The notes under the pieces: generated by a model | What the model was told of the DNA's origin: nothing | What the model saw: the letters and a program-made list of their open reading frames with translations, nothing else | The model's database searches: none | Translations under genes and position numbers: made by a program | Shown: positions 1 through 6,661 of the stretch, piece after piece | Layout of the letters: every line of letters starts with the position of its first letter | How positions within the stretch are numbered: the first letter of the stretch is position 1 | Assembly: GCA_023253795.1 (NCBI GenBank) | Contig: JALRFG010000034.1 | Coordinates: forward strand, 1-15,039 | Direction: 5' to 3' | Source: Methylocystis sp. | GTDB lineage: Bacteria > Pseudomonadota > Alphaproteobacteria > Rhizobiales > Beijerinckiaceae | DNA: 15,039 bases

Positions 1-734
1 ATTTCAATGCGCAAAATCTCGCCAGCGCCTTGTCGACTTCCGAGCGCACGCTGCATCGCAAGCTGAAACAGGCCTGTGGGGAATCGCCCAAGACTTTCAT
101 CGACCGCATTCGTGTCGAGACCGCGCGCATGCTGCTCGAAACCAGCGCCAAGCCGGTCAAGGAGCTGGCGGCGGCGGCGGGTTTTATTGACGAGGCCAGC
201 TTCCGGCGCGCCTTTCGCCGCTTCGCCGGCATGGCGCCCAGCGCCTATCGGGTGTGGGCGCGAGCCAAGAGTCAGGACAAGGCGCAGATGTTTTCCCTGC
301 GCAAGGAAAGCGAGATCATTCCGGAAATTCTGACGACCATTCTCGACACCTGCGTCAATGGCGTCACGCTGACCGATCCGGATATCGAAGACGCGCCGAT
401 CGTTTACGCCAACAAACGATTTGAGGAGATGACAGGCTATAGCCCCGAGGAGATTTTAGGCCGCAACTGCCGCTTTCTTCAGGGCAAGGATCGCGATCAG
501 GAAGGCCTGCGCCGGTTGCGGGAGGCGCTGAAAGGCCCGCAACCGATCGAGGTGACGCTGCGCAACTATCGCAAAAACGGCGAGCTCTTCCACAACAAGC
601 TCAACATCACGCCGCTTTTCGACGCGGAGGGGCGGCTGATCTATTTCCTCGGCGTCCAATATGATGTGACGGAGCAGTTGCGCGCTGAAAATGAGATCGG
701 CGATCTGCGCGCCCGCCTGCAATCGATCGCCTGA
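1..734 (+). CDS. AraC-type HTH - LOV photosensor fusion regulator (5' truncated by window edge)
   Basis: A transcription regulator that probably couples blue-light sensing to DNA binding. The frame is open from position 3 to the left edge, and the AraC HTH domain already begins there (NAQNLASAL then STSERTLHRKLKQACG). The TTG at 30 lies inside the first helix-turn-helix and cannot be the true start. The second HTH and family signature (AGFIDEASFRRAFRR, then APSAYR) ends near nt 260. From about nt 320 to 690 a complete LOV domain follows: NGVTLTDP, IVYANKRFEEMTGY, and GRNCRFLQG with the flavin-adduct cysteine codon at 468-470. FHNKLNITP and GVQYDVT supply the conserved flavin-contacting Asn and Gln. 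A helical tail (about 20 residues) closes the protein. GlxA/FtrA-type AraC proteins often carry an N-terminal DJ-1/PfpI domain, which could lie upstream but is not visible. Domain calls are firm; target genes and true length are unknown. Confidence 0.9.
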   Translation, partial: FNAQNLASALSTSERTLHRKLKQACGESPKTFIDRIRVETARMLLETSAKPVKELAAAAGFIDEASFRRAFRRFAGMAPSAYRVWARAKSQDKAQMFSLRKESEIIPEILTTILDTCVNGVTLTDPDIEDAPIVYANKRFEEMTGYSPEEILGRNCRFLQGKDRDQEGLRRLREALKGPQPIEVTLRNYRKNGELFHNKLNITPLFDAEGRLIYFLGVQYDVTEQLRAENEIGDLRARLQSIA

Positions 735-794
735 CCCGGCCGCTCATGCGCGGGCGCCGACAATCGTCGCTGCAACGCGCCGGGAAGAAGAAAC

Positions 795-816
795 GCCAGC
801 AATAGACTGGCTTTTT
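795..816 (+). terminator. weak intrinsic terminator after the AraC-LOV gene
   Basis: A 5-bp GCCAG/CTGGC stem with a 7-nt loop is followed by five T residues. It lies 60 nt after the AraC-LOV stop codon. The stem is short, so termination may be partial. Confidence 0.4.
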
Positions 817-884
817 GTCTTAAGGCGCGTCGACAAACCGGCCGATCCCATGCCGGCGCGCGTGCGGCGCAAGATGTTTTTCCC

Positions 885-915
885 TTGAAACTTTACGGAA
901 ACGGCCGCGTTATTT
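885..915 (+). promoter_or_regulatory. possible promoter for the 27-aa small gene
   Basis: TTGAAA at 885-890 matches a -35 box. A TTATTT/TATTTT stretch lies 19-20 nt later at 910-916, a spacing at the long end of the sigma-70 range. It lies about 95 nt upstream of the small gene at 1009. This is sequence resemblance only. Confidence 0.25.
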
Positions 916-1008
916 TGTCACGCCATGCGGCTTCGCTTCGAATGAGCGGGGACCGGCATCGGATAGTCAGCTTTTTTCATCGTGAAAGAAGCTCAGGGGA
1001 GGCGTCTC

Positions 1009-1092
1009 ATGAACACGATTACCGCCATTCTGTCGATCTTCGCCGCATCAGCCGCCATCACCCTCGCAATTACGGCTCTGGCGAACGCCTGA
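1009..1092 (+). CDS. 27-aa hydrophobic small protein
   Basis: A very short reading frame encoding 27 residues that begin MNTITAILSIFAASAA and end ALANA. Almost the whole peptide is hydrophobic, so it would be a single membrane segment or a signal-peptide-like sequence with an A-N-A end. An excellent Shine-Dalgarno sequence (AGGGGAGG at 995-1002) sits 6 nt before the ATG. A ten-bp hairpin with a T6 tract follows 27 nt after the stop, giving a compact monocistronic unit with RBS, ORF and terminator. I do not recognise the family and infer no function. A non-coding or leader role for the transcript is the alternative. The overlapping longer frame starting at 885 lacks comparable signals. Confidence 0.5.
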   Translation: MNTITAILSIFAASAAITLAITALANA

Positions 1093-1119
1093 GTTCTCTG
1101 ATCCGTCTGAAACCATCGG

Positions 1120-1149
1120 GCGCGCGTTCGTCGGGACGTGCGCTTTTTT
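1120..1149 (+). terminator. intrinsic terminator after the 27-aa gene
   Basis: Ten-bp stem GCGCGCGTTC / GGACGTGCGC (two G-T pairs) with a GTCG loop, directly followed by TTTTTT at 1144-1149. It ends the small transcription unit that starts near 1009. Confidence 0.8.
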
Positions 1150-1187
1150 CATGCGGGAAGCCGGGCGGGGACGTCGCGCTGTCGGCG

Positions 1188-1255
1188 TGTATTTTGTAAG
1201 TATATGATTTATATGATGAATTAACGAATTTTAAATAGTTGTGTTTTTTTGGGGA
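1188..1255 (+). promoter_or_regulatory. AT-rich promoter/regulatory stretch upstream of the 66-aa gene
   Basis: About 65 nt with markedly lower GC than anything around it. It holds a direct repeat TATATGAT (1201-1208 and 1210-1217, 9-nt period), a run AATTAACGAATTTTAAAT and a T7 tract. It lies 50-110 nt before the ATG at 1302, where a promoter would be expected, but I could not fix a convincing -35/-10 pair. The nine-base periodic repeat could be an operator. The next 50 nt up to the start codon would be the leader. Confidence 0.35.
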
Positions 1256-1301
1256 ACGATTTCGGCGATCTGTGCGTTATCCGGCCAAAGGGAGAATAAC
1301 T

Positions 1302-1502
1302 ATGGCCTACTACACGGACATCGCCTCAGACAAAGTCAGCATCCGCCGCCAGTTCAAAATCTCGGTGGGTCTGGTCGCCGCGATGATGGTCGCAGCTTTT
1401 GCGCTCGGCTTCTCGCTGCCGGTTGATCGTGACTATCAGGCTGCGGCCGTGAGCGATCACCTCGACGGTTCTTTCGGCCGACTGATCAATCTGAATCAGT
1501 AA
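1302..1502 (+). CDS. 66-aa single-pass membrane protein, unknown function
   Basis: Encodes a small protein starting MAYYTDIASDKVSIRRQF, with a short charged N-terminal part and one strongly hydrophobic segment (about residues 20-42, rich in Val, Ala, Met and Phe). A polar tail of about 24 residues ends in LINLNQ. The ATG at 1302 was chosen because AAGGGAG lies 7 nt upstream; an earlier in-frame start at 1239 has no such signal. By the positive-inside rule the N-terminus is cytoplasmic (RR before the segment) and the tail periplasmic. It is monocistronic: an AT-rich upstream region precedes it and a strong bidirectional terminator follows within 41 nt. I do not recognise the family. It does not resemble any methylotrophy component known to me. 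Confidence 0.65.
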   Translation: MAYYTDIASDKVSIRRQFKISVGLVAAMMVAAFALGFSLPVDRDYQAAAVSDHLDGSFGRLINLNQ

Positions 1503-1518
1503 TCACGCCGATCAGCCA

Positions 1519-1536
1519 GGCGGCCATAAGGCCGCC
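1519..1536. repeat. short perfect inverted repeat (hairpin)
   Basis: GGCGGCC - ATAA - GGCCGCC, a 7-bp GC-only stem with a 4-nt loop, lies between the 66-aa gene stop and the main terminator. It has no T tract of its own. It may stabilise the mRNA 3' end or act as part of a tandem terminator. Confidence 0.5.
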
Positions 1537-1542
1537 GCTGAC

Positions 1543-1583
1543 AAAAACAAAACCCGCGTCCTTTGACGCGGGTTTTGTTTTTT
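1543..1583. terminator. strong bidirectional terminator between convergent genes
   Basis: A perfect 18-bp inverted repeat (1543-1560 with 1565-1582) around a CTTT loop, with an AAACCCGCGTC core. On the + strand it is followed by a T-rich run, ending the 66-aa gene. On the - strand the A-rich left arm becomes a T tract, so it can also end the fhc transcript coming from the right past 1616. Confidence 0.9.
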
Positions 1584-1615
1584 GGACGTAGCTTCTGACT
1601 TGCGCACGCAAGAGA

Positions 1616-1831
1616 TCAGATTTTATCGCCTTCCGCGCCCGGCCTGACGCAGCGCCATTTGGTGACGGTGACGTTTGGATGTTCGCCGGACCATTGGGCG
1701 ATGAAAGGCATCGCCTGCATCATGCAATTGCGGGTGGAGCTGGAGGCGCTTTCGAACATCAATTTGCGCTCGTCGCAGGCGGCCGGTTGCGCCAGCGTGC
1801 AGACGGTCAGGATCAGTTCGACGAAATTCAT
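1616..1831 (-). CDS. 71-aa small conserved-looking protein at the end of the fhc operon
   Basis: Encodes a small protein beginning MNFVELILTVCTLAQPAACD, with an internal CMMQAMPFIAQW segment and a C-terminal KWRCV. The ATG at 1831 was chosen over an earlier in-frame one at 1885 because AAGGAG lies 7 nt upstream. The N-terminus is mildly hydrophobic but has no clear signal-peptidase site. Four cysteines are spread along the protein. It lies 66 nt after fhcC on the same strand with only a weak hairpin between them (stem GTCTT/AAGAC near 1869-1883), so it is probably co-transcribed and ends at the shared terminator. I have an impression of similar small unannotated proteins in related methylotrophs, but name no family. 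Function unknown. Confidence 0.65.
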   Translation of the reverse strand: MNFVELILTVCTLAQPAACDERKLMFESASSSTRNCMMQAMPFIAQWSGEHPNVTVTKWRCVRPGAEGDKI

Positions 1832-1897
1832 CGCTTTCTCCTTGTCTGACGCCGCTTCGTAAAGCAGCGTCTTGATTAAAGACAAGGATAAGGCGGG

Positions 1898-2707
1898 TCA
1901 GGCGGGGGTCAATATCTCGCCTTTGCCATAGACCGCCGTATCGCCGCCATAGCGCCGCAACTTGCGCGAAAGCACCGCCGCCGCGCGCGGGCTGTCCGTC
2001 CGCAGACTGCGGGCGAAAAGACCGGCGAAGGTCAGAATATGCGCGCCGCAGTCGATATAGGTCGGGCCGAGGTCGCGGGCGTTCGCCAGCACGATCGTGC
2101 CGCGCCGGTTGAGATAGCCGATCCGGCCTTTGGCGGCGCCCAGCACGACGATGCTGCCGGCGATCAGCCGGGAGCCAAGATCTTCTCCGGCGTCGCCTTC
2201 AATCACGATCACGCCGCGACGCAGACGGTCGCCGGCGCGCGCGCCGGCGTTGCCGCGCACGATGACGCGTCCGCCGGACATGCCGCCCAGTTCACCAGCC
2301 AGCGGCGCTGCAAGAAAGTCGCCGACATTGCCGCCGATCTCGATCAGCGCGCCGGCGTTGCCCGAGGCCGCATAGGCGCCGGCCGAGCCGGTGACGGTGA
2401 TGCGGCCGCCTTTCGCCAGACGTCCGAGCTGGGCGCCGACGTCGCCGTCGACATGAACCGAGTGATCGGGCAGCAGTTTCGCGCCGACGAGATCGAAGCG
2501 CGACGAACCGCCCTCGAAGCGCACCACGCCGGGGTCGCCCACGGAGACGCCAAATACGTCGCCGACTTTGATCGCAGCTTTGGTCGTGCCAATCTCGATC
2601 TTTTCGATCTCGGCGGCGGCGCGTCCGGCGATGCGGTCGGGGGAGAGCGCCGAGAGATCGACGCGCTGCGCGGGCTCCTGACGGAGCGTGAAAACGAAGG
2701 GCTTCAC
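1898..2707 (-). CDS. fhcC: formyltransferase/hydrolase complex subunit C (FwdC/FmdC-like)
   Basis: Subunit C of the cytoplasmic formyltransferase/hydrolase complex that converts formyl-tetrahydromethanopterin to formate. It is homologous to subunit C of archaeal formylmethanofuran dehydrogenase. At 269 aa it has the usual length. The middle and C-terminal part (about residues 80-225) shows glycine-rich repeats of the GltB-C-terminal/FwdC right-handed beta-helix type: HVDGDVGAQLG, IEIGGNVGDFL, VIVRGNAGARAG, IVIEGDAGEDLGSR. The likely start is GTG at 2707; this GTGA overlaps the fhcD stop by 4 nt, and AAGGA lies about 10 nt upstream. It is last of the four fhc genes, so expression should be translationally coupled to fhcD. 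Structural work on Methylorubrum extorquens places this subunit as a scaffold in the complex. The family is certain; the precise start is very probable. Confidence 0.95.
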   Translation of the reverse strand: MKPFVFTLRQEPAQRVDLSALSPDRIAGRAAAEIEKIEIGTTKAAIKVGDVFGVSVGDPGVVRFEGGSSRFDLVGAKLLPDHSVHVDGDVGAQLGRLAKGGRITVTGSAGAYAASGNAGALIEIGGNVGDFLAAPLAGELGGMSGGRVIVRGNAGARAGDRLRRGVIVIEGDAGEDLGSRLIAGSIVVLGAAKGRIGYLNRRGTIVLANARDLGPTYIDCGAHILTFAGLFARSLRTDSPRAAAVLSRKLRRYGGDTAVYGKGEILTPA

Positions 2708-3612
2708 GGCAGCAAATCCTTCAGGTGATAGTGGAACGGACCAAGCTTGCCGCCGTAATTGCCGGCGCCGATGCGTTTGGCGCCGTTCTCCGGCCCCATG
2801 TCGATAATGGCTTTCAGACCCGCGCGCATCGCAGCGGAGACCGCTGCGTCGGTCAGGCCGTCGATGACGATCTCCAGCACGCAGCCAATGTCCGCGTCGA
2901 GCGCGCTATTGGTGACGCCGCGCAGCGTCGGGCAGTAGGCGTCGTTGGTCGAGGCGCCCATGCCCTTGTATTGCGAGCCGACTTTCGAGCCCGAGCGGAC
3001 AATGCCGCCGGGGAAGGGCGCAATCGCGTCCGGCACGGCGCGCACGGCGGCGACGCCGGCTTCGGTCGCGCGCATGGTCGAATCCCAATCGGCGCCCATC
3101 ACCAGCAGATTGCCGCCGCCGACGGATTTCTTCGTCAGCCCGACTTTTGCCTCGCAGAAAAATTCGCCGTCCATCACTGGCACGCGCCAGAAGCGACGGC
3201 CGTCGACGACTTTCGACATCTGCCATTTATCGCCGAACTGACGCACGGCGTCGCCGACCTTGATCTCGAACTCGCCCTTCACGGTCGAATAGACCGCCGA
3301 TCCCGGACAGGTCAGCACACATTGGCCAAGACGATTGACGAGCTGCTTCTCGGCGTCTTTCGACGACATGGCGAACAGCAGCGCGCGCACGCCCGGCCGA
3401 CCGTCCGGGGTTTCCTCCGGCGGCACTTCGCAATCGATGGCGGCTTCACAGCCGCAGCCGATCACCGAGGTGGCGAAGCCGGTCATGGTCTCGGCCGCCT
3501 GCCGCGCCCATTTGGCGTTTGGCCCGGTGATGAGAATGCCTGTGCCGCTCATGGGAAAGGCTTCGGCGAAACTATCGTCGATCCGAACGCCGTTGCGAAT
3601 TAGTTCCGACAT
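2704..3612 (-). CDS. fhcD: formylmethanofuran:tetrahydromethanopterin formyltransferase subunit
   Basis: Transfers the formyl group between N5-formyl-H4MPT and the methylofuran carrier inside the Fhc complex, in the cytoplasmic formaldehyde-to-formate route. The 302-aa length fits the archaeal Ftr family (about 300 aa). Recognisable stretches include the N-terminal GTGILITGPNAKWA, VIGCGCEA, GGNLLVMGADWDS, the GGIVRSGSKVGSQYKGMGAS block and the C-terminal IGAGNYGGKLGPFHYHL. The ATG start has a GGAGGT Shine-Dalgarno 3-4 nt upstream. It overlaps the 3' end of fhcA by 13 nt and the start of fhcC by 4 nt, as expected for subunits made in fixed ratio. No odd features; all conserved blocks appear intact. 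Confidence 0.97.
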   Translation of the reverse strand: MSELIRNGVRIDDSFAEAFPMSGTGILITGPNAKWARQAAETMTGFATSVIGCGCEAAIDCEVPPEETPDGRPGVRALLFAMSSKDAEKQLVNRLGQCVLTCPGSAVYSTVKGEFEIKVGDAVRQFGDKWQMSKVVDGRRFWRVPVMDGEFFCEAKVGLTKKSVGGGNLLVMGADWDSTMRATEAGVAAVRAVPDAIAPFPGGIVRSGSKVGSQYKGMGASTNDAYCPTLRGVTNSALDADIGCVLEIVIDGLTDAAVSAAMRAGLKAIIDMGPENGAKRIGAGNYGGKLGPFHYHLKDLLP

Positions 3613-5234
3613 GCGACCTCCGCAAAGACGTCGTGATTGGGCAGCGCCGCATCCGGCAGATCGAAGATGCTGCGCGGTAGGCCGTAAAGCTCGTCGTAAT
3701 AAGCGTCGAGCCGGGTGGTGATGTTGTTGTCGTAACGCGGACGAATGTTCAGCGTTTTGCCGCGCTTGTATTGCGTGACTTCGCCATTGCGCACAACCAG
3801 TTCGCCGTCCTTGTAGACGTAGGCGGCGCGACGGAACATGCCGGCGACATCCTTGCCCGGCTTGTAGACTGCAATGTCGGCGACCGCGCCGGCGCCGAGC
3901 TGGCCACGGTCGGTGAAGCCAAACAGCTTCGCCGCGCCGGAACGGCTCATCTGGGCGATTTCATACAGCGTATATTCGCGCTTGAGCGACGGAAGGGTGG
4001 TGTGCTCCAGCGCTTCCGTCGGCAAGCGCGCCATGGTCTGGGCGCGCAAATCCGCGCTCATCAGCAGCGCGAAGAGATCCGGATAGGCGGTGAAGGGCCC
4101 GCCATTGGGATGGTCGGTGGTGAAATAAACCTGCTCGGGATTATTGATGAGCAGGAACAGCTCCAGCCCCGCCGCCCATTGAATGGCGTTGTAGTAATTC
4201 GAGATCTTGTAGGCGTATGGCACGACGCCGCCGCCATTGGCGTCGCCGTCGAAAATCGCGCCCTTTTTCGGCATGCCGCCCGGCATGCTGTTGAACTGTT
4301 TCAGCACGTCGGAGGAGATCGTCACCGTATCGGAGAACATCACCTGACCGACGTCGACGCTGACATTGGCGTTAGCGTTGATCTTTTCCGCAAAACGCGC
4401 GCTGGCGGAGGAGAAGGCGTTCTTGCCTTCCTTGCCGTAAGCGTAGAACTGCACATGCGCGAGATGCAGCGGCAGGCCCTGCGCCGCGTCGATGGTGTCG
4501 AGCGCGGTGTCGATGTTGCCGGCGATGCCGAGATTGTTCATGTGCAGATGCAGCGGGTGATGAACGCCAACCGCCTGCGTCGATTTCTGCAAAGCCTGGA
4601 AAATCTGGCGCGAGGTGAGGCCGTAGAACGGCACCTCGTCGTCGAGGCCGAAAACGCGCAAATTCTCCTTGAAGGCTTCGCAGCCGCCGGGATTAATGCA
4701 TTTCAGGCCAAGCGAGCGCGTGTTGCCGACGGTGAACGCGACATAATCATTGATGGCGCTTTCGGCTTCGCCCTTGCGCAACATGCGTAGAAGAAAATCA
4801 TCATTGCCGAGAACGGTGAGCGCGCCCTTGTCGATGATCGGCACATCATTGAGTTCGAGATGCGTCTGGAGCGAGGCGTGCGGCGCCATCGCCGGCTCGA
4901 CGACCATGGTGAAGCCCATCTGTGCGTAGAGACGGCCGGTTTCATAAGTCGACCACTTCGCGGTCGACAGCGGCGTGCCGGCGCGGCGCGCGCGAATGGC
5001 GCGATGCAGTTCGGGCAGCAGCAGACGCGCCGTATTCACATTGCCGCCGGCGATGTGAGAATGAATGTCGATGGCGCCCGCCATCACGACATGGCCGGAG
5101 ACGTCGATCTCCTTATCCGCCTTGCCGCCGGGCGGCGGGGCGACGATGCGGCCATCCTTGAACCAGACGTCGCCGATCGCGTCCTGCTTGGTCGCCGGGT
5201 CGACGACGTGGCCGCCGCGTAAAACTGTCAGCAC
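3600..5234 (-). CDS. fhcA: formyl hydrolase subunit A (amidohydrolase, FwdA/FmdA-like)
   Basis: Hydrolyses formyl-methylofuran to formate in the Fhc complex. It is a 544-aa member of the amidohydrolase superfamily, related to subunit A of archaeal formylmethanofuran dehydrogenase. The N-terminal sandwich (VVDPATK, KDGRIV) leads to the metal-binding HSH at residues 58-60 in GAIDIHSHIAGG. Further blocks include KCINPGG, HHPLHLHMNNLG, LHLAHVQFYAYG and the C-terminal FTTDHPNGGPF. All metal-site histidine regions look present. The start is GTG at 5234, with GGAGAGG 4-5 nt upstream, overlapping the fhcB stop by 7 nt (GTGCTGA). The 3' end overlaps fhcD by 13 nt. In the M. extorquens structure this subunit carries methylofuran as a long polyglutamate swinging arm between the A and D active sites. 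I infer the same here from homology, not from visible residues. Confidence 0.96.
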   Translation of the reverse strand: MLTVLRGGHVVDPATKQDAIGDVWFKDGRIVAPPPGGKADKEIDVSGHVVMAGAIDIHSHIAGGNVNTARLLLPELHRAIRARRAGTPLSTAKWSTYETGRLYAQMGFTMVVEPAMAPHASLQTHLELNDVPIIDKGALTVLGNDDFLLRMLRKGEAESAINDYVAFTVGNTRSLGLKCINPGGCEAFKENLRVFGLDDEVPFYGLTSRQIFQALQKSTQAVGVHHPLHLHMNNLGIAGNIDTALDTIDAAQGLPLHLAHVQFYAYGKEGKNAFSSASARFAEKINANANVSVDVGQVMFSDTVTISSDVLKQFNSMPGGMPKKGAIFDGDANGGGVVPYAYKISNYYNAIQWAAGLELFLLINNPEQVYFTTDHPNGGPFTAYPDLFALLMSADLRAQTMARLPTEALEHTTLPSLKREYTLYEIAQMSRSGAAKLFGFTDRGQLGAGAVADIAVYKPGKDVAGMFRRAAYVYKDGELVVRNGEVTQYKRGKTLNIRPRYDNNITTRLDAYYDELYGLPRSIFDLPDAALPNHDVFAEVACRN

Positions 5235-6328
5235 GAGACCTCTCCCTGAAGTTTCGTGGCGATGGCGTCGATAATCTGCGCCACGCTGGGCGCGGACGAG
5301 GGCGTTGTCGCCTTGCGCAGGGCGAATGAGCCAATCTCCTGCGCGAACTCCACGCAGTCATGCGTCACGCCCGGCTGGCCAACTTCGATATAGAGGCCGC
5401 GGCCGGGCTCTTTGCCGGCCGGCGCCAAAGTGATCAACGGCACGTCGCCTTTGGACCACGGCGGCGCTTCGCCGCTATAGGCCGAAATCCACAGCGCCGC
5501 GTCAGCTTCGCCGCTGTCGACAAGGCGCTTCGCCTCGAAACGCCAGGGATCATGTTCAGGATAGCCGCGGCCAAAGCCGGTGCGCGGCGGGAAGCCAGTC
5601 ATCCAGCCGGATGTCTGGGTGACGCCGGCGGCTCCGGAGCGTGCGCCGATCGGCACGCCGGTGCAGCGAGTCGTGACATTCAGATCGGCGACCATGGCTT
5701 GCAGCATTTCAATCGCCAGCGGGTCGATGCCGCTCGACGCCGACCAGACCACGACGCCGAAATGGGCGTTTTTCAAAACGCCTGCGAGTTCGTCGATCGC
5801 GGGCTGACGCGCAGCGTCGCCGGCGACGGGCCGTCCGCCGACGCGGGCGCGCAGCATGGCGAGCATCTCGGGCAGTTCGTCGCGCGCAGCGGGGATAATC
5901 GTCGCCGGGATGTTCGCCGCCTCATTGGCTTCGGGGCCGATCCAGAAAATGCGGCGCTGCTGGCCGGCCTGCGCGCCATGGCGCGGCGGCTGACCGGGGG
6001 CGAGGCGCTCCAGCATCGCCGGCCAGAGCTGGCTCAGGCCGGGGCCGACAAACAGCAGGGCGTCGGCGCGCACCCGCGCCTCATTCGGCGTGGTCGTGAA
6101 CATGCTGAAGGAGCGCAGCACGTCGAGATCGGCGAGGATTTCTTTTGATGCGAGGTGATCATAGGCGCCGCGCAACTGCTCGGCGAGCAGAATGGCCGAG
6201 CGCGCGCCGGCGGCGTCGGCGCCAAGTCCGGCGACGACCGGGAAGGTCGCGTCGCCCAGAATGCGGGCCGCCTCGCGGCAGGCGTCCTCGAGCGTTATCG
6301 GTTTGCCGTCAAGCGTCGCCTTGCTCAT
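5228..6328 (-). CDS. fhcB: Fhc complex subunit B (degenerate FwdB/FmdB-like, non-redox)
   Basis: First gene of the fhcBADC operon, 366 aa. It is related to subunit B of formylmethanofuran dehydrogenase, a molybdopterin oxidoreductase relative, with recognisable PVVAGLGADAAGARSAILLAEQLRGAYDH and a C-terminal region ITLAPAGKEPG. The archaeal enzyme has an N-terminal CxxC...C iron-sulphur motif and a metal-ligand Cys/Sec, but only four scattered cysteines are present here and no CxxC. This agrees with the established view that bacterial FhcB has lost redox cofactors and plays a structural role. The ATG at 6328 is preceded at about 12 nt by GAGGGG, a rather long spacing. Its upstream region is the 417-bp gap to pqqA, so the operon promoter must lie there. 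Gene identity is firm, helped by its place in the operon. Confidence 0.93.
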   Translation of the reverse strand: MSKATLDGKPITLEDACREAARILGDATFPVVAGLGADAAGARSAILLAEQLRGAYDHLASKEILADLDVLRSFSMFTTTPNEARVRADALLFVGPGLSQLWPAMLERLAPGQPPRHGAQAGQQRRIFWIGPEANEAANIPATIIPAARDELPEMLAMLRARVGGRPVAGDAARQPAIDELAGVLKNAHFGVVVWSASSGIDPLAIEMLQAMVADLNVTTRCTGVPIGARSGAAGVTQTSGWMTGFPPRTGFGRGYPEHDPWRFEAKRLVDSGEADAALWISAYSGEAPPWSKGDVPLITLAPAGKEPGRGLYIEVGQPGVTHDCVEFAQEIGSFALRKATTPSSAPSVAQIIDAIATKLQGEVSC

Positions 6329-6525
6329 GCTGGAATTGCGCCCCTCGCGCTACGTCGCAAAAACACTGTCGCAGAAACTCTATCTTCCTGTTTTGAGGCG
6401 CTTCCGGTTGAAAGGCCGCAGGACAGAAAGTCGCTTCCTGCCTAGCAGCCGCAACGGCGCATGTCGAGGCGCCGCGTCGCGCTGGGGCGATTCTCCACCG
6501 CGTCCGCGCCGCCGATGGCCCATAC

Positions 6526-6566
6526 CTGGGGACCCTGCCTGCGGACCCTGCCGGCAGGGCGCCAGG
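6526..6566. repeat. nested direct and inverted repeats in the fhc-pqqA control region
   Basis: The 10-mer GGACCCTGCC occurs twice (6530-6539 and 6543-6552, 13-nt offset). A perfect 14-bp palindrome CCCTGCCGGCAGGG lies at 6546-6559. An outer CCTGG (6526-6530) pairs with CCAGG (6562-6566). The block could be an operator for a dimeric regulator or a structured leader of the fhc mRNA. It lies about 200 nt upstream of fhcB and about 180 nt upstream of pqqA. Confidence 0.5.
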
Positions 6567-6632
6567 AAAGGCTCATGAAACAAGTTTCTGTGGTTGAAGC
6601 GCCAACAAGCGTGATGCGTGGCCGCCGTCTAT

Positions 6633-6661
6633 TTGCGTCCCCCCGGCGATCATGATAGTTA
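6633..6661 (+). promoter_or_regulatory. candidate pqqA promoter
   Basis: TTGCGT at 6633-6638 and TAGTTA at 6656-6661 are separated by exactly 17 nt, giving a plausible sigma-70-like promoter. Transcription would start near 6668, leaving a leader of about 78 nt before pqqA. The match is imperfect, so confidence is limited. Confidence 0.35.

Noticed and set aside
885..1199. 104-codon open frame on the + strand covering the 27-aa gene
   Set aside because: It starts at TTG without a Shine-Dalgarno, runs through a strong terminator and has no coherent protein character; the 27-aa frame has the better signals.
2725..3603. Long + strand open frame opposite fhcD
   Set aside because: His/Arg/Ala-rich mirror of a firmly identified gene in a GC-rich genome; no RBS or domain.
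3771..4790. 339-codon + strand open frame opposite fhcA
   Set aside because: Antisense shadow of fhcA, whose amidohydrolase motifs are unmistakable.
5360..6148. 262-codon + strand open frame opposite fhcB
   Set aside because: Antisense shadow with Arg/Ala/Gly bias and no recognisable domain.
6575..6655. 26-codon frame with AGGAAAGG before its ATG, as possible leader peptide or second pqqA
   Set aside because: Lacks the E-x3-Y PqqA core, overlaps a candidate promoter and has no further support; mentioned only in the intergenic entry.
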